From: Sutterella sp.
Lineage (GTDB): Bacteria > Pseudomonadota > Gammaproteobacteria > Burkholderiales > Burkholderiaceae_F
Direction: 5' to 3'
Assembly (NCBI GenBank): GCA_003543795.1
Contig: DNBE01000153.1
Coordinates: 1 to 7,613 of the forward strand
Length of the DNA: 7,613 nt
Position 1 is the stretch's first letter, and each line of letters begins with the position of its first letter. The position numbers and the translations under genes were made by a program. Below the pieces are notes generated by a model. That model saw only the letters and a list, made by a program, of their open reading frames with translations, searched no databases and was not told where the DNA came from. This document shows positions 5,937 to 7,613 of this stretch, piece after piece.

Positions 5937-6851
5937 GTGGCCGAAGAAAAGAAAACTTCCCGAGCGCTCACCGCTTATCGCCCGAGGATGCCGTCGGTTG
6001 TCGGGTCTCTAGGCGATATCGACGCCTTTATTCGAGCCGCGAACGCGGCGCCACTTTTAACCGAAGAAGAAGAGCGAGAGCTTGTCAGACGTCTTCATGA
6101 AGAAGGCGATATGAGTGCCGGGCGCGATCTCGTTTACGCGCACTTGCGGCTCGTGATCGCGATTGCCCGTTCTTATCTCGGTTACGGCATCAGTCACGCC
6201 GACTTGATTCAAGAAGGCAACATCGGTCTTATGAAGGCGATTCGCAATTTTGATACCAAGCGAGGCGCCCGATTGACAACGTTTGCCGAGTATTGGATTC
6301 GCTCCGAAATCCAAAATTACATCATCAAAAATTGGCGCCAAGTCAAACTCGCGACCACAAAAGCGCAACGTAAGCTCTTTTTCAATTTGAGAAGTCTGCG
6401 AGGTGAAAACGCGCTCACCTATTCCAAAGCTGACGAAATCGCTAAGCGCCTTGACGTTAAGCCCGAAGAAGTCTTCGAGATGGAAACGCGTATGTACGGT
6501 TCGGATACGCCCTTAGAAGACGTGCCAGAAGACGGGGACGAAGACGCGAAAAGTAACGCTCCCATTCATTGGTTAAGCCGTCAGGAAGACGAGCCCGATC
6601 ATATTCTCGAAGAAAAAGACGACGAAGCGATGCGTAAAGAAGCCGTGAGACAAGCGCTCTCGGGTTTAGACGATCGCTCGAGAACGGTGATTGCCGCGCG
6701 CTACTTCCGAGAAAACGAAGACGGCCAACCCGACCCGATGACGTTAACGGAATTAGCGCAAAGGTTGGGCGTTTCAGCCGAGCGCGTGCGCCAAATCGAA
6801 AAAGCGGCACTAGCCAAGATGAAAAAAATCCTGACCGCGGAGAAGGCCTAA
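5937..6851 (+). CDS. rpoH: RNA polymerase sigma factor RpoH (sigma-32)
   Basis: RpoH directs RNA polymerase to heat-shock promoters for chaperones and proteases. With the GTG start at 5937 it is 304 residues (E. coli 284). The N-terminus LGDIDAFIRAANAAPLLT (25-42) matches E. coli RpoH. Region 2 holds LIQEGNIGLMKAIRNF (90-105), then TTFAEYWIRSEI (114-125) and NWRQVKLATTKAQ (132-144). The RpoH box QRKLFFNLR (144-152), diagnostic of this sigma factor and involved in core binding, is intact. An acidic linker (about 193-230) precedes region 4, with the helix-turn-helix LTELAQRLGVSAERVRQIEK (270-289). The start lies 2 bp after the ftsX stop with GGAGG in ftsX. The frame extends further upstream inside ftsX, but that part is unrelated to sigma factors. 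Known homeostatic positions of E. coli (L47, A50, I54) are Met, Gly and Val here. Confidence 0.97.
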   Translation: MAEEKKTSRALTAYRPRMPSVVGSLGDIDAFIRAANAAPLLTEEEERELVRRLHEEGDMSAGRDLVYAHLRLVIAIARSYLGYGISHADLIQEGNIGLMKAIRNFDTKRGARLTTFAEYWIRSEIQNYIIKNWRQVKLATTKAQRKLFFNLRSLRGENALTYSKADEIAKRLDVKPEEVFEMETRMYGSDTPLEDVPEDGDEDAKSNAPIHWLSRQEDEPDHILEEKDDEAMRKEAVRQALSGLDDRSRTVIAARYFRENEDGQPDPMTLTELAQRLGVSAERVRQIEKAALAKMKKILTAEKA

Positions 6852-6855
6852 AACC

Positions 6856-7326
6856 GTGTTTAACATCGTTCTCGTTCACCCGGAAATCCCGCCCAATACG
6901 GGTAACGTCATTCGTTTGGCCGCCAATACCGGGTGCGCTTTGCATCTCGTGCGTCCTTTGGGGTTTGAGCTCGAAGATAAGTTACTGCTTCGAGCCGGGC
7001 TCGATTATTTCGAGTTCGCGGACATTCGCGTCCATGACGATTTCGACGCCTTTTTAAAAGACGCCGCGCCCGACCCCAATCGCCTTTTCGCAATGACGAC
7101 GAAAGGTTCGAAATTAATTGCTGAAGCGCAATTTTTGCCGGGCGACTGGTTCGTCTTCGGTAGCGAAGGTTCGGGGTTACCGGATGATATTCGCGCGCGT
7201 TTTCCGTCTTCGCGCAGAATTCGGCTTCCGATGCGCCCGATGAATCGGTCTTTGAATTTATCGAATAGCGTTGCCGTGACCGTTTTCGAAGCCTGGCGAC
7301 AAAACGGGTACGCGGGCGGCGTCTGA
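6856..7326 (+). CDS. trmL: tRNA (cytidine(34)-2'-O)-methyltransferase TrmL
   Basis: TrmL is a small SPOUT (knotted) methyltransferase that 2'-O-methylates the wobble nucleotide of tRNA-Leu isoacceptors. The 156-residue length fits (157 in E. coli). The opening FNIVLVHPEIPPNTGNVIRL (2-21) contains motif 1 (NTGN 14-17 and Arg20). Motif 2 is FGSEGSGLP (101-109) and motif 3 is RLPM (123-126) followed by RSLNLSNSVAV (131-141), which forms the knot and SAM pocket. RAGLDYFEF (46-54) and EAWRQNGY (145-152) also match the family. Motif 2 departs from the E. coli FGPETRGLP. The start is GTG, 4 bp after the rpoH stop, with GGAGAAGG at 6839-6846 as ribosome site, so it is probably the last gene of the ftsE-ftsX-rpoH run. 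A hairpin terminator follows. Confidence 0.95.
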   Translation: MFNIVLVHPEIPPNTGNVIRLAANTGCALHLVRPLGFELEDKLLLRAGLDYFEFADIRVHDDFDAFLKDAAPDPNRLFAMTTKGSKLIAEAQFLPGDWFVFGSEGSGLPDDIRARFPSSRRIRLPMRPMNRSLNLSNSVAVTVFEAWRQNGYAGGV

Positions 7327-7341
7327 GACAATTTTTCTGAC

Positions 7342-7371
7342 AAAAAAGGACGACCTCGAGTCGTCCTTTTT
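7342..7371. terminator. Bidirectional rho-independent terminator
   Basis: The stem GGACGAC (7348-7354) pairs perfectly with GTCGTCC (7360-7366) around a 5-base loop (7355-7359). It is flanked by six A (7342-7347) and five T (7367-7371), which extend the pairing. Read on the + strand it ends the run finishing with trmL. Read on the minus strand the A-tract becomes a T-tract and it ends secB. Its place between two convergent genes fits both roles. Confidence 0.92.
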
Positions 7372-7390
7372 GTTTATAAACGCTTCTTTT

Positions 7391-7613
7391 TTACGCGTTC
7401 GCTTCGGGCGTTTGCTGAGCCATCTGCGCTTGGCGTTGCGCGTAAAGACTTGCGAAATCCATTTCGGGCAAATGCACGGGATTCATCGTCGTACGGCTTA
7501 AAAGGTCGGCGACGTTCGCGCGCAGATAGGGGTAAATAATGGACGGGCAGACAACGTTCGTCACGTTTCTGAGTTGCTCGGCATCAAGCCCGTCGATTAA
7601 GAAGATACCCGCT
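7391..7613 (-). CDS. secB: Protein-export chaperone SecB (C-terminal part, partial)
   Basis: SecB is the homotetrameric cytosolic chaperone that holds unfolded preproteins and hands them to SecA. Reading the minus strand from the right edge gives 73 residues before TAA (7393-7391). The segment AGIFLIDGLDAEQLRNV aligns with AGIFNIAGIEAEQLRHV of E. coli SecB. It is followed by CPSIIYPYLR (E. coli CPNILFPYAR) and then LLSRTTMNPVHLPEMDF (E. coli MVSRGTFPQLNLAPVNF). The tail is Gln/Ala-rich (SLYAQRQAQMAQQ). The N-terminal half and promoter lie beyond the window. The gene converges on trmL and shares the terminator between them. Confidence 0.95.
   Translation of the reverse strand, partial: AGIFLIDGLDAEQLRNVTNVVCPSIIYPYLRANVADLLSRTTMNPVHLPEMDFASLYAQRQAQMAQQTPEANA

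Noticed and set aside
6457..6945. 162-codon antisense frame across rpoH and trmL
   Set aside because: Arginine-rich low-information translation opposite two well-identified genes; no motif or ribosome site supports it.
7005..7343. Antisense frame opposite trmL reaching the terminator
   Set aside because: It begins at the terminator region with no promoter or ribosome site and mirrors conserved TrmL codons.
1..7613. Search for CRISPR arrays, insertion sequences, tRNA/rRNA genes, toxin-antitoxin pairs or defence genes
   Set aside because: No regularly spaced repeats, terminal inverted repeats, transposase motifs or tRNA-like folds were seen, and every long stretch is accounted for by housekeeping genes.

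Overview
The window reads as ordinary, gene-dense chromosome of a Gram-negative proteobacterium. It carries an AsmA-family envelope protein, the proteobacterial export chaperone SecB, the heat-shock sigma factor RpoH with its RpoH box, and the FtsEX division complex. The CoaD motif (VTGTLVREI, followed by GGDVSKFV) and the SecB tail suggest Betaproteobacteria, order Burkholderiales. A Sutterellaceae-like lineage is a guess. No mobile element, CRISPR array, tRNA or rRNA gene was seen, and no gene-free stretch exceeds about 70 bases.

Layout. (1) Bases 3-146 are the 3' end of an unrecognised + strand gene, which overlaps by 4 bp (ATGA) the start of a 709-aa AsmA-family protein (143-2272). (2) The AsmA gene converges on ftsY (minus strand, 2269-3195). 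The two TAG stops share one CTAG tetranucleotide. (3) ftsY is divergent from rsmD, and their start codons lie only 6 bp apart. (4) From 3202 to 7326 six + strand genes follow with overlaps or tiny gaps: rsmD, coaD, ftsE, ftsX, rpoH, trmL. The only real spacer is the 51 bp between coaD and ftsE, which may hold a promoter. (5) A strong bidirectional hairpin terminator at 7342-7371 separates trmL from secB, which converges from the minus strand and runs off the right edge.

How the genes work together. FtsY (signal recognition particle receptor) and SecB are the two cytosolic targeting routes to the Sec translocon. FtsE/FtsX form the division-site complex that activates peptidoglycan hydrolysis. 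RpoH controls the heat-shock response and in E. coli is itself regulated through SRP/FtsY delivery to the membrane protease FtsH. RsmD and TrmL methylate rRNA and tRNA, and CoaD makes dephospho-CoA. The arrangement is a variant of the E. coli rsmD <-> ftsY-ftsE-ftsX-rpoH locus: here ftsY faces the other way and rsmD-coaD lead into ftsEX-rpoH.

I found no new biological system. The most notable points are the extreme compaction (shared stop, 6-bp divergent starts), the divergent nucleotide-binding motifs of FtsE, an 11-bp perfect inverted repeat inside ftsE, and the rpoH ribosome binding site embedded in the last codons of ftsX.
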